DNA of 15,147 nt from Collinsella sp. (GTDB lineage: Bacteria; Actinomycetota; Coriobacteriia; Coriobacteriales; Coriobacteriaceae), in assembly GCA_018378775.1 (NCBI GenBank), contig JAGZWV010000044.1:1-15147 (forward strand), given 5' to 3'. The notes beneath the pieces are model-generated. The model was not told the DNA's origin, ran no database searches, and saw only the letters and a list, made by a program, of their open reading frames with translations. This document shows positions 6,518-13,176 of the stretch, one piece after another. Numbering within the stretch: position 1 is the stretch's first letter; each line of letters starts with the position of its first letter. The position numbers and the translations under genes were made by a program.

Positions 6518-7374
6518 TATTCGATGATGGTGCAGGAGTTCTGCTTATGCATGGTGGCGAGCATGTGTTTGGGAACGGCGTGGACCATGCAGCTGCCGAT
6601 AGTCGCGCTCGCGGCGGCCTTAGCTGCATCGCTAGCGTTTTTGGTCGCGTAGCTGTGGCGGAAACGCTTGAGCATGGCAATGTCGTTGCCGCCGTCGCCG
6701 TAGACCGCGACCTCGTCCTCGGCAATGCCGTAGTAACCCGCCAGCCAGGCCACGCTCTCGCCCTTGTTGCACGCCACGTCCGTGATCTCGAACATCACCG
6801 GATCGAACGGCGCGTTGACCACGCGGTCCGAGCGCTCGACCAAATACGCCTTAAGGTCGCGCTCCAGCTCGGGCGAGGTCACGCGGCAGTTGATCTTACA
6901 CACATCGTGGCGCAGGATGTCGCCGATTGACTGATCGAAATACTGCTCCTCGTGATACCCGCCACGCGCGCGCATGCCGCGCATCACGATGCGCTTGATA
7001 GGGCTGTCCTTCTTAAAGCCCGCCTGGTGCATCTCGAACGAACCGCTCGAGAACATGCCGTCGGGCGTGGAGCAGTCGAAGCAAATGTTCGGAAACGCCT
7101 TGAGCAGCTCCTCGGTAACCTGCGGGTCGATGGTCCAGGTCTTGAGCACCTCGCCGTGGCTGTTGCGCACGATGGATCCGTTGGAGCAGCAGGCATCGAG
7201 CGCCAGCCCCGTAAAGCCATGCTCGCCGATTGGCAACGTCGAGCGTCCGGTCGCGGGAACCACATGCAGGCCAGCCTCGGTCAGCTCGCGAATGGCACGG
7301 CGGATGGTCCCATCCGCCTCGTGTAGGGCGTTCAGCAGCGTTCCGTCTAAGTCACTCGCAAACATCTTGATCAT
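6517..7374 (-). CDS. Cof-type HAD-IIB family phosphatase, 285 aa
   Basis: Predicted cytoplasmic hydrolase of phosphorylated small metabolites such as sugar phosphates or phosphorylated cofactors; the exact substrate cannot be told. Numbered from the ATG at 7374: motif I DLDGT with nucleophile D8 and acid/base D10, motif II Thr in ATGRS (T42), motif III Lys in NKGES (K204), motif IV YGDGGND (D227, D231). The cap domain between about 80 and 190 marks subclass IIB. Length is usual for the family. Two in-frame ATGs (7380 and 7374) follow AAGGAG (7385-7390), four and ten bases away; 7374 is preferred but 7380 is possible. Translation could begin further upstream only by running through the 24-bp inverted repeat, which is unlikely. 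Same strand as the MFS gene, 116 bases downstream of it. Confidence 0.9.
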   Translation of the reverse strand: MIKMFASDLDGTLLNALHEADGTIRRAIRELTEAGLHVVPATGRSTLPIGEHGFTGLALDACCSNGSIVRNSHGEVLKTWTIDPQVTEELLKAFPNICFDCSTPDGMFSSGSFEMHQAGFKKDSPIKRIVMRGMRARGGYHEEQYFDQSIGDILRHDVCKINCRVTSPELERDLKAYLVERSDRVVNAPFDPVMFEITDVACNKGESVAWLAGYYGIAEDEVAVYGDGGNDIAMLKRFRHSYATKNASDAAKAAASATIGSCMVHAVPKHMLATMHKQNSCTIIE

Positions 7375-7431
7375 GGGCATGCCTCTCCTTCGTCTGCACG
7401 TTATTTTAGACGAAAGAGAGGCATGCCCATG
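7372..7431 (-). promoter_or_regulatory. 24-bp inverted repeat swallowing the HAD gene's RBS and start codons
   Basis: Positions 7372-7395 and 7408-7431 are complementary at 23 of 24 positions. The single exception is C/A on the plus strand, which becomes a G-U pair in minus-strand RNA, so that RNA pairs along all 24 positions. The 3' arm holds AAGGAG and both candidate ATGs. The 12-base loop holds TAAAAT (7408 to 7403), a possible -10 box whose transcript would start near 7396 and lack the 5' arm. A recognisable -35 is missing, so the promoter is tentative. Confidence 0.7.
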
Positions 7432-7490
7432 CAAGGGTGTTCCAACGCGCCAGGACATTCGCTTCCGCAAATTCACGGTGCCCCAGCGCG

Positions 7491-8753
7491 TCAAGACAAT
7501 CGCCGCAAGCGATTTCTCAGCCGATAAAACAGCGCCAACGTCAGCGTCAGCACCGCCAACATGCCTGCGAATACAATCGCCGGTGTCCATCGATCATATG
7601 CAACCCCGTACGTCAATTGGCCGATAGGTGTTGCGCAGGAAAGGACCATGTAAACGACCGAAAGCACTTTTCCGCAGAGCTCAGTCGGCGCTGTCCGCTG
7701 AACAAACGCGATGATTTCAACCGACGCAATGCTTGCCCACACCATGACCCATGCCGAACCAACCGCAAACACGGCGAACGCGCATGCATCTGCGCCGAAC
7801 AGTTGCGCGACAATAATCGGTGCGACTCCAAAACAGATCATCGCAACATATCGACATATGCCATTGAAAGAAAAGCGATGCGGCCAAATGCCGACCAAGC
7901 CACTGCCGGCAAGACCACCCAAGCCCATAGCAACCTCAACTATCCCAACGCAGGACGATTGCATGCCGAGATGCTTTGTAACAATGATGGGAGCGCCAAT
8001 CGTTAGCCCAACCAACGCAAGGTTCAAAACGGCCGCAAGCAAAATCACAGCGACCAATGATGCATTTTTCAACAGATGCCGAATCGACTCCCGAAAATCG
8101 TTTCGGCATGTCGTACGAGTCGCGCCGTCTCCCATCGTTTCAGATGAGGCATTTTGCTTGAGCGCGCTCCCAAACAAGAGAGCTGAAATCGCAAACGCCA
8201 CCGACGCAGTTGTGCAAAGAGTATCGATGCCAAAGCACCCATAGACGGCCGTCCCGACCACAGGGCCCAAGATATTGCTCACCATGGTCATCTGCGAAAC
8301 CAATGCAGTGGCCCGCTCAACCTTCTCTTCACCCGCCATGCGCACCGTCTCAATTTGGAGCATTGGCTTCAGCAGCGATTGAACACCATATTGAACACAA
8401 AGTATCGCTACTACGACGACCGCAAGAGGCAACGAGCGCTTCATGGGGATAGACAGCAGCGATGCAGTCATCAGAGCAATGCCGAGGGCCACGAGGACCT
8501 CGCGATGTCTTCCCCTATCCGCCAAGATTCCGCCAGCCGGAGTTGCGAGTACGCCGGGTATGAACGCCATCGCCACGACGGCGCCATATAACGTTGACGA
8601 TCCGCTGCAATCGAACAAATAAAGCGGATACGCAAAGCACAGCGCCGACAGCATCGAATACGTGCACAGCTGCGCTACCAGAAGCTCCGTGAGCCTAATT
8701 GACCGCACTCTTTTTGGTTCCAACAAGACGCTGACGTCTCTCAGTCCAGCCAT
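7491..8753 (-). CDS. Major facilitator superfamily efflux transporter, 420 aa
   Basis: Inner-membrane secondary transporter of the drug/macrolide-efflux type (MFS_3/MefA-like layout), probably proton-driven export. Hydrophobic segments are spread through the whole length, consistent with about 12 membrane helices. The MFS motif A variant GGILADRGRHREV lies at about residues 74-86 in the 2-3 loop. The basic end NRLRRLS is a cytoplasmic tail. ATG start with GGGAG seven bases upstream. A TetR gene lies upstream on the same strand, with a TetR-type operator (8768-8786) just before this start, so expression is likely induced when that repressor releases. Codon use is visibly more A/T-tolerant than in the large activase gene, which may mean acquisition with its regulator. 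Substrate unknown. Confidence 0.88.
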   Translation of the reverse strand: MAGLRDVSVLLEPKRVRSIRLTELLVAQLCTYSMLSALCFAYPLYLFDCSGSSTLYGAVVAMAFIPGVLATPAGGILADRGRHREVLVALGIALMTASLLSIPMKRSLPLAVVVVAILCVQYGVQSLLKPMLQIETVRMAGEEKVERATALVSQMTMVSNILGPVVGTAVYGCFGIDTLCTTASVAFAISALLFGSALKQNASSETMGDGATRTTCRNDFRESIRHLLKNASLVAVILLAAVLNLALVGLTIGAPIIVTKHLGMQSSCVGIVEVAMGLGGLAGSGLVGIWPHRFSFNGICRYVAMICFGVAPIIVAQLFGADACAFAVFAVGSAWVMVWASIASVEIIAFVQRTAPTELCGKVLSVVYMVLSCATPIGQLTYGVAYDRWTPAIVFAGMLAVLTLTLALFYRLRNRLRRLS

Positions 8754-8767
8754 AAGTCCGCTCCCTA

Positions 8768-8786
8768 TACATACCGTTAGTATGTA
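8768..8786. promoter_or_regulatory. TetR-type operator before the MFS gene
   Basis: TACATAC-CGTTA-GTATGTA has 7-base perfect arms and ends 15 bases from the MFS start codon. Its core recurs as a direct repeat at 8834-8850 (15 of 17 bases). Repeated near-palindromes of this form are typical binding sites for TetR-family efflux regulators. Confidence 0.7.
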
Positions 8787-8797
8787 ATTATTGACTT

Positions 8798-8821
8798 GAA
8801 AAGGGCGGTCTTAGCCGCCCT
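8798..8821 (-). terminator. Intrinsic terminator between the TetR and MFS genes
   Basis: Read on the minus strand, AGGGCGG-CTAAGA-CCGCCCT is followed by TTTTC. It would stop transcription from the regulator gene, so the pump needs its own, operator-controlled promoter. Outer bases GTATGTAATT (8780-8789) and AATTACATAC (8830-8839) extend it into a longer imperfect hairpin. Confidence 0.7.
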
Positions 8822-8833
8822 CTTAAATCAATT

Positions 8834-8850
8834 ACATACCGTTGGTATCT
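8834..8850. promoter_or_regulatory. Second TetR-type operator, just after the TetR gene
   Basis: ACATACCGTTGGTATCT, with symmetric core ATACC-GTT-GGTAT (8836-8848), lies three bases past the TetR stop codon. It matches the 8768-8786 operator in the same orientation. It is placed downstream of the regulator gene rather than in its promoter, which is unusual; it may help loop or block the MFS promoter. Confidence 0.6.
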
Positions 8851-8853
8851 ATA

Positions 8854-9516
8854 TTACCACCCGGCACGGTTCCATACGTCCCAAATCTGGGCCGTTGTCT
8901 GGAGCACTTCATTACCCAAATCAAGCCCCACCGCGGCCGCCATCTGCGCCAAGCATTGCGCGCGAGCGAGCATTCGGTCCTTGGATTCAAGTGGACGGAA
9001 CAATGGCAGCAGCCAAAGATTCGCCAACAACGATACGGCCTCCGCCGCTTCGCGCGGGCATTCGCACGCAATGGAGCCATCGGCGATGCCCTCCTCGATC
9101 ACTGGCAAGAGACAGCCATCGGACGACTCGTCAAATGAGCCCTGGTACTGCATCGCCAGTAGACGCGAACTTTTTGCCGGATCCGCCGCAGGACGTATGC
9201 GTGCCCATAGCTCAATTTGCGGAACGACGGACTCGGGCGCATACAGCCGCTTGAGCTTTTGGGCTCCAGTCATATTACCGATACCAAGCATTGAGCGATG
9301 GTGCTCAACAATCGGAGCCATTGCCCGATCAAATGCGGCGTTGAAAATCTCCTCTTTGCTCTTAAAGTGATGATAGACAGCACCCTTGGTCATGCCATCG
9401 AGGCGGTCGACGATGTCTTGAATGCTCGTCCCCTCATAACCCTGTGCGCAAAATAGCTCCAGCGCCGCATCGAGAATCTTCGTGACCGTCTCCTCGGGAT
9501 ATTTATTACGACCCAT
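8854..9516 (-). CDS. TetR/AcrR family regulator of the adjacent MFS pump, 220 aa
   Basis: DNA-binding repressor with the classic N-terminal TetR pattern: helix KILDAALELF, then helix-turn-helix GTSIQDIVDRLDGMTKGAVYHHF at about residues 29-51, followed by SKEEIF. The C-terminal domain is helical and unassigned. The start is placed at the ATG at 9516 (MGRNKYPEET), since family members begin close to this. GGATGG (9522-9527) before it is a poor ribosome binding site. An in-frame ATG at 9550-9552 would add 12 residues; it lies about seven bases after a TAAAAT box, so a leaderless start there is a real alternative. Neighbours: the P-II gene upstream, and a terminator, operators and MFS gene downstream. 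Likely represses the pump through the ACATACCGTT sites. Confidence 0.88.
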   Translation of the reverse strand: MGRNKYPEETVTKILDAALELFCAQGYEGTSIQDIVDRLDGMTKGAVYHHFKSKEEIFNAAFDRAMAPIVEHHRSMLGIGNMTGAQKLKRLYAPESVVPQIELWARIRPAADPAKSSRLLAMQYQGSFDESSDGCLLPVIEEGIADGSIACECPREAAEAVSLLANLWLLPLFRPLESKDRMLARAQCLAQMAAAVGLDLGNEVLQTTAQIWDVWNRAGW

Positions 9517-9523
9517 AATCCGT

Positions 9524-9577
9524 CCATCCGCAACGCAAGTCTTGTGCCTCATTGCAGCATTTTAACGTTGCGGATGG
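9524..9577 (-). promoter_or_regulatory. Inverted repeat around the TetR2 promoter and RBS
   Basis: CCATCCGCAACG (9524-9535) and CGTTGCGGATGG (9566-9577) are exact complements 30 bases apart. A possible -10 TAAAAT (9564 to 9559) is in the loop, and the GGATGG ribosome binding site candidate is in the 3' arm of the mRNA. This mirrors the arrangement before the HAD gene. It could also serve as the end of the P-II transcript, but has no T-run. Confidence 0.5.
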
Positions 9578-9590
9578 CAGGCGGTCGATT

Positions 9591-9929
9591 CTACACCGCG
9601 GCGGGGCCGTGTTCGCTGGTACGGATGCGGATAACCTCCTCGACCGGCTCGACCCAAATCTTGCCGTCTCCGACGGCGCCGGTGCGGGCGGCGTTGCAGA
9701 TAATCTCGACAATGCCGTCGACGTGCTCGTCGGCGCAAATGAGCGTGAACTGCACCTTAGGAATCGTGTTGACAAGCAACTCGTTGCCGCGCACGTATTC
9801 CTTCCAGCCATGCTGTGCGCCGCAACCCTGCACCTGGTTGATAGTCATACCGCAAACATCGGCAGCAAACAGCGCATCTTTAAGAACCTCAAGCTTTTCG
9901 GCACGAACAATCGCCGTAATCTTCTTCAT
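9591..9929 (-). CDS. P-II family nitrogen regulatory protein (GlnB/GlnK), 112 aa
   Basis: Small trimeric cytoplasmic sensor of ATP/ADP and 2-oxoglutarate that typically docks on Amt to block ammonium uptake. Family marks: MKKITAIVR start, T-loop region 37-55, TIPKVQ (K58) and TGAVGDGKIWVEPVEEVIRIRT (about 83-104) that binds nucleotide. Length matches the 112-residue E. coli protein, and the sequences align without gaps through the T-loop. Position 51, the uridylylated Tyr of enteric P-II, is Leu here, and position 46 is Val; the only T-loop Tyr is Y45. Uridylylation at the classical site is therefore not possible. GAGAGG lies eight bases before the ATG. Lies 211 bases downstream of the Amt gene on the same strand, which supports the GlnK role. 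Confidence 0.93.
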   Translation of the reverse strand: MKKITAIVRAEKLEVLKDALFAADVCGMTINQVQGCGAQHGWKEYVRGNELLVNTIPKVQFTLICADEHVDGIVEIICNAARTGAVGDGKIWVEPVEEVIRIRTSEHGPAAV

Positions 9930-9979
9930 AGTGAATTCCTCTCTTTATCAAAGAAATGAATTGTCCTTCACATGGCACG

Positions 9980-10063
9980 GGTTTTCCAGGTGCCGCAGAC
10001 CAACCTCAGAGATCAAAAAGTTCAACTGACTGGTCTTAGCAGGTTTCCCAAGTGCCGCAGATT
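9980..10063. repeat. Direct repeat pair between amt and the P-II gene
   Basis: GGTTTTCCAGGTGCCGCAGA (from 9980) recurs as GGTTTCCCAAGTGCCGCAGA (from 10042), 18 of 20 bases alike. The second copy is also the left arm of the large inverted repeat at 10038-10142, so this gap is made largely of repeated units. No gene is seen in 9930-10140. Confidence 0.6.
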
Positions 10064-10142
10064 GCCGTGAAAGAGGAGCGAAGCGTACTTAAGTACGTGA
10101 GCGACGATTGAACGGCAAGGTGCGGTGCTTGGGGAAGCTGCT
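10038..10142. repeat. Large imperfect cruciform after amt
   Basis: Outer arms of about 30 bases (10038-10067 with 10113-10142) share AGCAG, CCCAAG, CCGCA and TTGCCG in complementary order with a few mismatches. At the centre is a perfect palindrome CGTACTTAAGTACG (10084-10097) between two GAGCGA direct repeats. The right arm overlaps the amt stop codon. This looks like a dispersed extragenic palindrome; in mRNA it could stop or process the amt-glnK transcript and lower P-II output. Confidence 0.65.
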
Positions 10143-11418
10143 AATCGAGTCCGGAGAACGAAGGATATGCGCTCTCGCCGTGCTGACTTGCATCCAGGCC
10201 CAGCGCCTCGTCGGCCTCGTCCACGCGCAGGCTGCCGTGGAACAGCGCCTTGACCACCGCGGCGATCACCAAATCGAGTACCAGTACAATAGCGACCGTC
10301 ACCACAATGCCCAAAATCTGCGAGATGAGCAGCGACACGTCGCCCGTGTAGAACAGGCCGCCCTTACCAGTCCACGAGAGCTCCGGCACACAGAACAGGC
10401 CTGTGAGCACGCCGCCCAAGATGCCGCCGATGCCGTGGCAACCAAACGCGTCGAGCGCATCGTCGTAGCCAAACTTGGTCTTAAGATGGCTGATGGCCAG
10501 GTAGCAGACGGGCGATACGATCAGGCCCGTGACCAGCGCCGCCCACGGCTCGACAAAGCCCGCACCCGGCGTGACCACCACAAGGCCCGCAACCAGACCG
10601 GTGCTGGCACCCACCAGCGTGGGGCGGCCGGTGCGCACGCGCTCGACGGCAAGCCACGAGACCATGCCCGCCGCGCTGGCCGTCACGGTGTTGAGGATGG
10701 CGAGCGCCGCCACGGCGTCGGCCTTGAACTCGCTGCCGCCGTTAAAGCCAAACCAGCCAAACCAAAGCAGGCCGGCGCCCAGCGCCACAAACGGCACGTT
10801 ATGCGGGCGATAGCTCACCATGCCAAAACCGCGACGACGGCCGAGCATTAAGCAGAGAATCAGGCCCGTGAGACCGGACGAAATGTGCACCACGTCGCCG
10901 CCGGCAAAGTCGAGTGCGCCGATGATGTCGCCGATAAAGGAGCCATCGCCGCCCCAGACCATGTGGGCGAGCGGCGCATAGACCACGAGCAGCCAAATGC
11001 CCAGAAAGGCCGTCATGGCACCAAACTTAACGCGGCCGGCCAGGCTGCCCGTGACGATAGCTGCCGTGATCATGGCAAACGCCATTTGGAAGGCGATGTT
11101 GATGATTTGAGGGTAGACGGCACCGTCCGCGGCATTGCCCTCGGCCGCCTGCAGCACCTGGCCGAGCACCGGCAGGCACAGCAGCTGGTCAAGGCCTCCA
11201 ATAAACGGGCTGGAACCGTCGCCGCCGTAGGCCAGTGACCAGCCGGCAACAATCCACAGCACACCAACCAGGCCAATGGCGCCAAAGCACATAAGCATGG
11301 TGTTGATGACATTTTTGCGCCTGGACAGGCCGCCATAGAAAAACGCCAGGCCCGGTGTCATTAAAAACACGAGCATGGTGCAGATGAGCATAAACGTTGT
11401 CGATCCCGTATCGAACAT
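10141..11418 (-). CDS. amt: Ammonium transporter, Amt family, 425 aa
   Basis: Inner-membrane trimeric channel for ammonium/ammonia. The sequence shows the family marks in order: TPGLAFFYGGL (21-31), DFAGGDVVHISSG (170-182), WFGWFGFNGGS (219-229), and DDALDAFGCHGIGGILGG (319-336). The twin pore histidines are H178 and H328. The C-terminal cytoplasmic segment ends GLDASQHGESAY, the conserved P-II contact region. The start at 11418 is chosen because AAGGGGGAG lies just upstream and the protein then begins at the first membrane helix; a longer frame to 11475 lacks a ribosome binding site. The P-II gene follows on the same strand, the usual amtB-glnK pair, although a 211-base repeat-rich gap separates them. 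Repeats with GAAAC upstream (11493-11569) may bind a nitrogen regulator. Confidence 0.95.
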   Translation of the reverse strand: MFDTGSTTFMLICTMLVFLMTPGLAFFYGGLSRRKNVINTMLMCFGAIGLVGVLWIVAGWSLAYGGDGSSPFIGGLDQLLCLPVLGQVLQAAEGNAADGAVYPQIINIAFQMAFAMITAAIVTGSLAGRVKFGAMTAFLGIWLLVVYAPLAHMVWGGDGSFIGDIIGALDFAGGDVVHISSGLTGLILCLMLGRRRGFGMVSYRPHNVPFVALGAGLLWFGWFGFNGGSEFKADAVAALAILNTVTASAAGMVSWLAVERVRTGRPTLVGASTGLVAGLVVVTPGAGFVEPWAALVTGLIVSPVCYLAISHLKTKFGYDDALDAFGCHGIGGILGGVLTGLFCVPELSWTGKGGLFYTGDVSLLISQILGIVVTVAIVLVLDLVIAAVVKALFHGSLRVDEADEALGLDASQHGESAYPSFSGLD

Positions 11419-11492
11419 TCGCTCCCCCTTGATCGCATGAACGTTGTCGGTGCCCATAATGCGGCCGAGGGGCAACTGGTGTAGACCAGATA

Positions 11493-11569
11493 CGGCGTTG
11501 TTAAACGCGGCGTTGTCGAATGGAAACGGTGCCGCAATCTTGGAAACGGCGCGGCAACGGACGCGAAAC
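11493..11569. promoter_or_regulatory. Tandem repeats upstream of amt, GlnR-box-like
   Basis: CGGCGTTGT occurs twice (11493 and 11508). TGGAAACGGTGCCGCAA (11521) recurs as TGGAAACGGCGCGGCAA (11541). GAAAC occurs at 11523, 11543 and 11565, with GCAAT and GCAAC between, giving GAAAC-n6-GCAAC-n6-GAAAC at 11543-11569. This resembles the actinobacterial GlnR pattern GTnAC-n6-GAAAC with one base changed. No gene lies in 11419-11616. Confidence 0.4.
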
Positions 11570-11616
11570 GGACGGGAAATACGCGAGCAAGGAAGCCGTG
11601 AGCGCGCCCGTCCCGG

Positions 11617-12636
11617 CTAGTGGCGGAACAGCTCACGGGCTCGGTCGCGGAGATTAGTTGCTCGAATGACGCCTTCGTAGCGATTGATGCGCAGACGCGG
11701 AAAGGCGTTAAAGAAGCGTAGGTCGCGGCGGCTGAGCGACACGCTTGGCACCGGACGGCTCATGCGCTTGCCGGCAAGGCGACGACTGAGCGACGGACGC
11801 GGCATGTTCGGCGCGGCATCGGCCACGCGGCGGGCGGCAAGCGCCAGGCCGCGAGCACCATCCGCGATAAACGTCGGCATCGAAGCCTTCTCGCGCAGGG
11901 CATCGAGCGCGGCGTCACCCAGCTCGGCCAGCCACGCGTTAACGGCACGGCTACGGATGTGCGTCTGTGCCACCGAGTCAATCGTAGAATCGGGAATACG
12001 TTCGAGCATTGAGTCCGAGGCATCGGCAAGCGACTCGTTGATGCGGTCGGCAAGGTCGGCCCGGACGCGCTCCAGCTGATCAGACAGACGCCGCCAGCTC
12101 GCCAACGAGCACACCGCGTCGACCATCATCGCGACCGCGACGATAAAGGCGGACAGCCGCACAATCAGCACCGGCAGATGGCCGAGCAGCCCCAGCAATG
12201 CCGGCTCCACTACGCGGCAAATGCACAGCGCACCCAAGCCAAACGCGCAGGCCCAGTACAGGCAGATGCGTCCGTGCAGGTTAAACGGCAGGTGCGAATA
12301 GTCCCAAAAGCGAGCGCCTGTTGTCTTTTCCAATAGGAGGCCCACACTGTACTCGATTACGCTGCACACAAGCGCCGCGGCGACAAACTGGCTCGAGGCA
12401 TCCGGAATTCCGCGCAGCAAAAGCCAGCAGGCTATGCCGCCCACACCATAGATAGGACAACAAGGCCCCAGCAAAAATCCGCTGTTGGCGAAGCGTCCTT
12501 GGTTGAGCATGGCGCATACTGTCGACTCCCAAGCCCAGCCGCAAAGCCCGTAAAAAGCAAACGAGAGCACCAATGCCGAGAGCGGACAGGCGGCAAGCGT
12601 CGCACCGCCAAACGCCATATCGATCGCGGTTTCCAC
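11617..12636 (-). CDS. CmpB-type (putative ABC-transporter type IV) membrane protein, 339 aa
   Basis: Integral membrane protein of the PF06541 group, whose function is not established. The N-terminal half holds about five hydrophobic segments and the family signatures FYGLCGWAWESTVCAML followed by GFLLGPCCPIYGVGG, then ARFWDYSHLPFNLHGRICLYW. From about residue 185 it turns into a charged, helical, probably cytoplasmic tail (RVRADLADRINESLADAS and onward) with an Arg-rich end; this long tail is more than the core domain needs. The start is GTG at 12636, with GAGAGGG seven bases upstream; an in-frame ATG six codons later is possible. It begins three bases after the HD-domain gene's stop, so the two are co-transcribed and probably translationally linked. 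Confidence 0.85.
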   Translation of the reverse strand: METAIDMAFGGATLAACPLSALVLSFAFYGLCGWAWESTVCAMLNQGRFANSGFLLGPCCPIYGVGGIACWLLLRGIPDASSQFVAAALVCSVIEYSVGLLLEKTTGARFWDYSHLPFNLHGRICLYWACAFGLGALCICRVVEPALLGLLGHLPVLIVRLSAFIVAVAMMVDAVCSLASWRRLSDQLERVRADLADRINESLADASDSMLERIPDSTIDSVAQTHIRSRAVNAWLAELGDAALDALREKASMPTFIADGARGLALAARRVADAAPNMPRPSLSRRLAGKRMSRPVPSVSLSRRDLRFFNAFPRLRINRYEGVIRATNLRDRARELFRH

Positions 12637-12639
12637 CGT

Positions 12640-13176
12640 CTACCCTCTCCTCTTTTCGCTCGATGCTTTACTCACGCTATCGTCCGTCTCGTCCTTGCGC
12701 GGCAGGCGGCCGGCGACCGTCTCGCGCAGAGCACACCATTTATCCGCCAGGCACACAATCCAAGCCTCACGACACGTCGGCGGCACCGGCACCAGCGGAA
12801 ACATATGCCGCACGATAATATTCCGTTCGCGCGACGTCAGCTCAAAATCTTCCTCCGCGCGCGCTAGGGCAAAAAACGGGTGGCGAAAGCCATGCAGCCG
12901 ATGGCTTGGGTCGGGATCGTGCCAATCGTAGAGAAAGTAATCGTGTAACAAGGCTCCGCGCAGCAGCGAGGCACGGTCGATCGAAACACCGACGCGGCCC
13001 AGGCGCTCGGCAAAGGACAGGCTCGTCCGCGCTACCGAAGTCACATGTGCATAGACCGTCACGTCGCCATGCTGGATAAACTCGCGCGTCAGGTCCAAGC
13101 GGCCCGCCTGGGCGAGCTGGCGGGCGGCATCGTCGACCTCGTGCGCGATTTTCTCGGCACGAACGGCATCGGACAT
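12640..13176 (-). CDS. HD-domain metal-dependent phosphohydrolase-like protein, 178 aa
   Basis: Cytoplasmic protein of the HD superfamily, which hydrolyses phosphoesters or nucleotides using a metal pair; substrate unknown. Numbered from the ATG at 13176: first His in YAHVTSVAR (H44), the HD doublet in LLRGALLHDYFLYDW (H78, D79), further His in HRLHGFRHPF and VRHMF, and the final Asp in CLADKW (D145). The order fits a complete H...HD...D set. The start is fixed by AAGGAGG nine to ten bases upstream; a frame opening at 13221 lacks such a site. The tail after 155 is charged and probably disordered. First gene of a two-gene operon with the CmpB-type protein, and divergent from the dxs-like gene. 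Confidence 0.85.
   Translation of the reverse strand: MSDAVRAEKIAHEVDDAARQLAQAGRLDLTREFIQHGDVTVYAHVTSVARTSLSFAERLGRVGVSIDRASLLRGALLHDYFLYDWHDPDPSHRLHGFRHPFFALARAEEDFELTSRERNIIVRHMFPLVPVPPTCREAWIVCLADKWCALRETVAGRLPRKDETDDSVSKASSEKRRG

Noticed and set aside
7375..7590. N-terminal extension of the HAD phosphatase to a 357-residue protein.
   Set aside because: It would translate the 24-bp inverted repeat and overlap the MFS gene's end. HAD proteins begin a few residues before DLDGT, and AAGGAG lies just before the ATGs at 7374-7380.
10108..10851. A 247-codon plus-strand frame opposite the amt gene.
   Set aside because: Shadow frame with low-complexity Ala/Arg/His-rich translation; the minus strand carries the Amt signatures.
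11419..11475. A 19-residue N-terminal extension of the ammonium transporter.
   Set aside because: No RBS for the upstream ATGs, while AAGGGGGAG precedes the ATG at 11418, where the first membrane helix begins.
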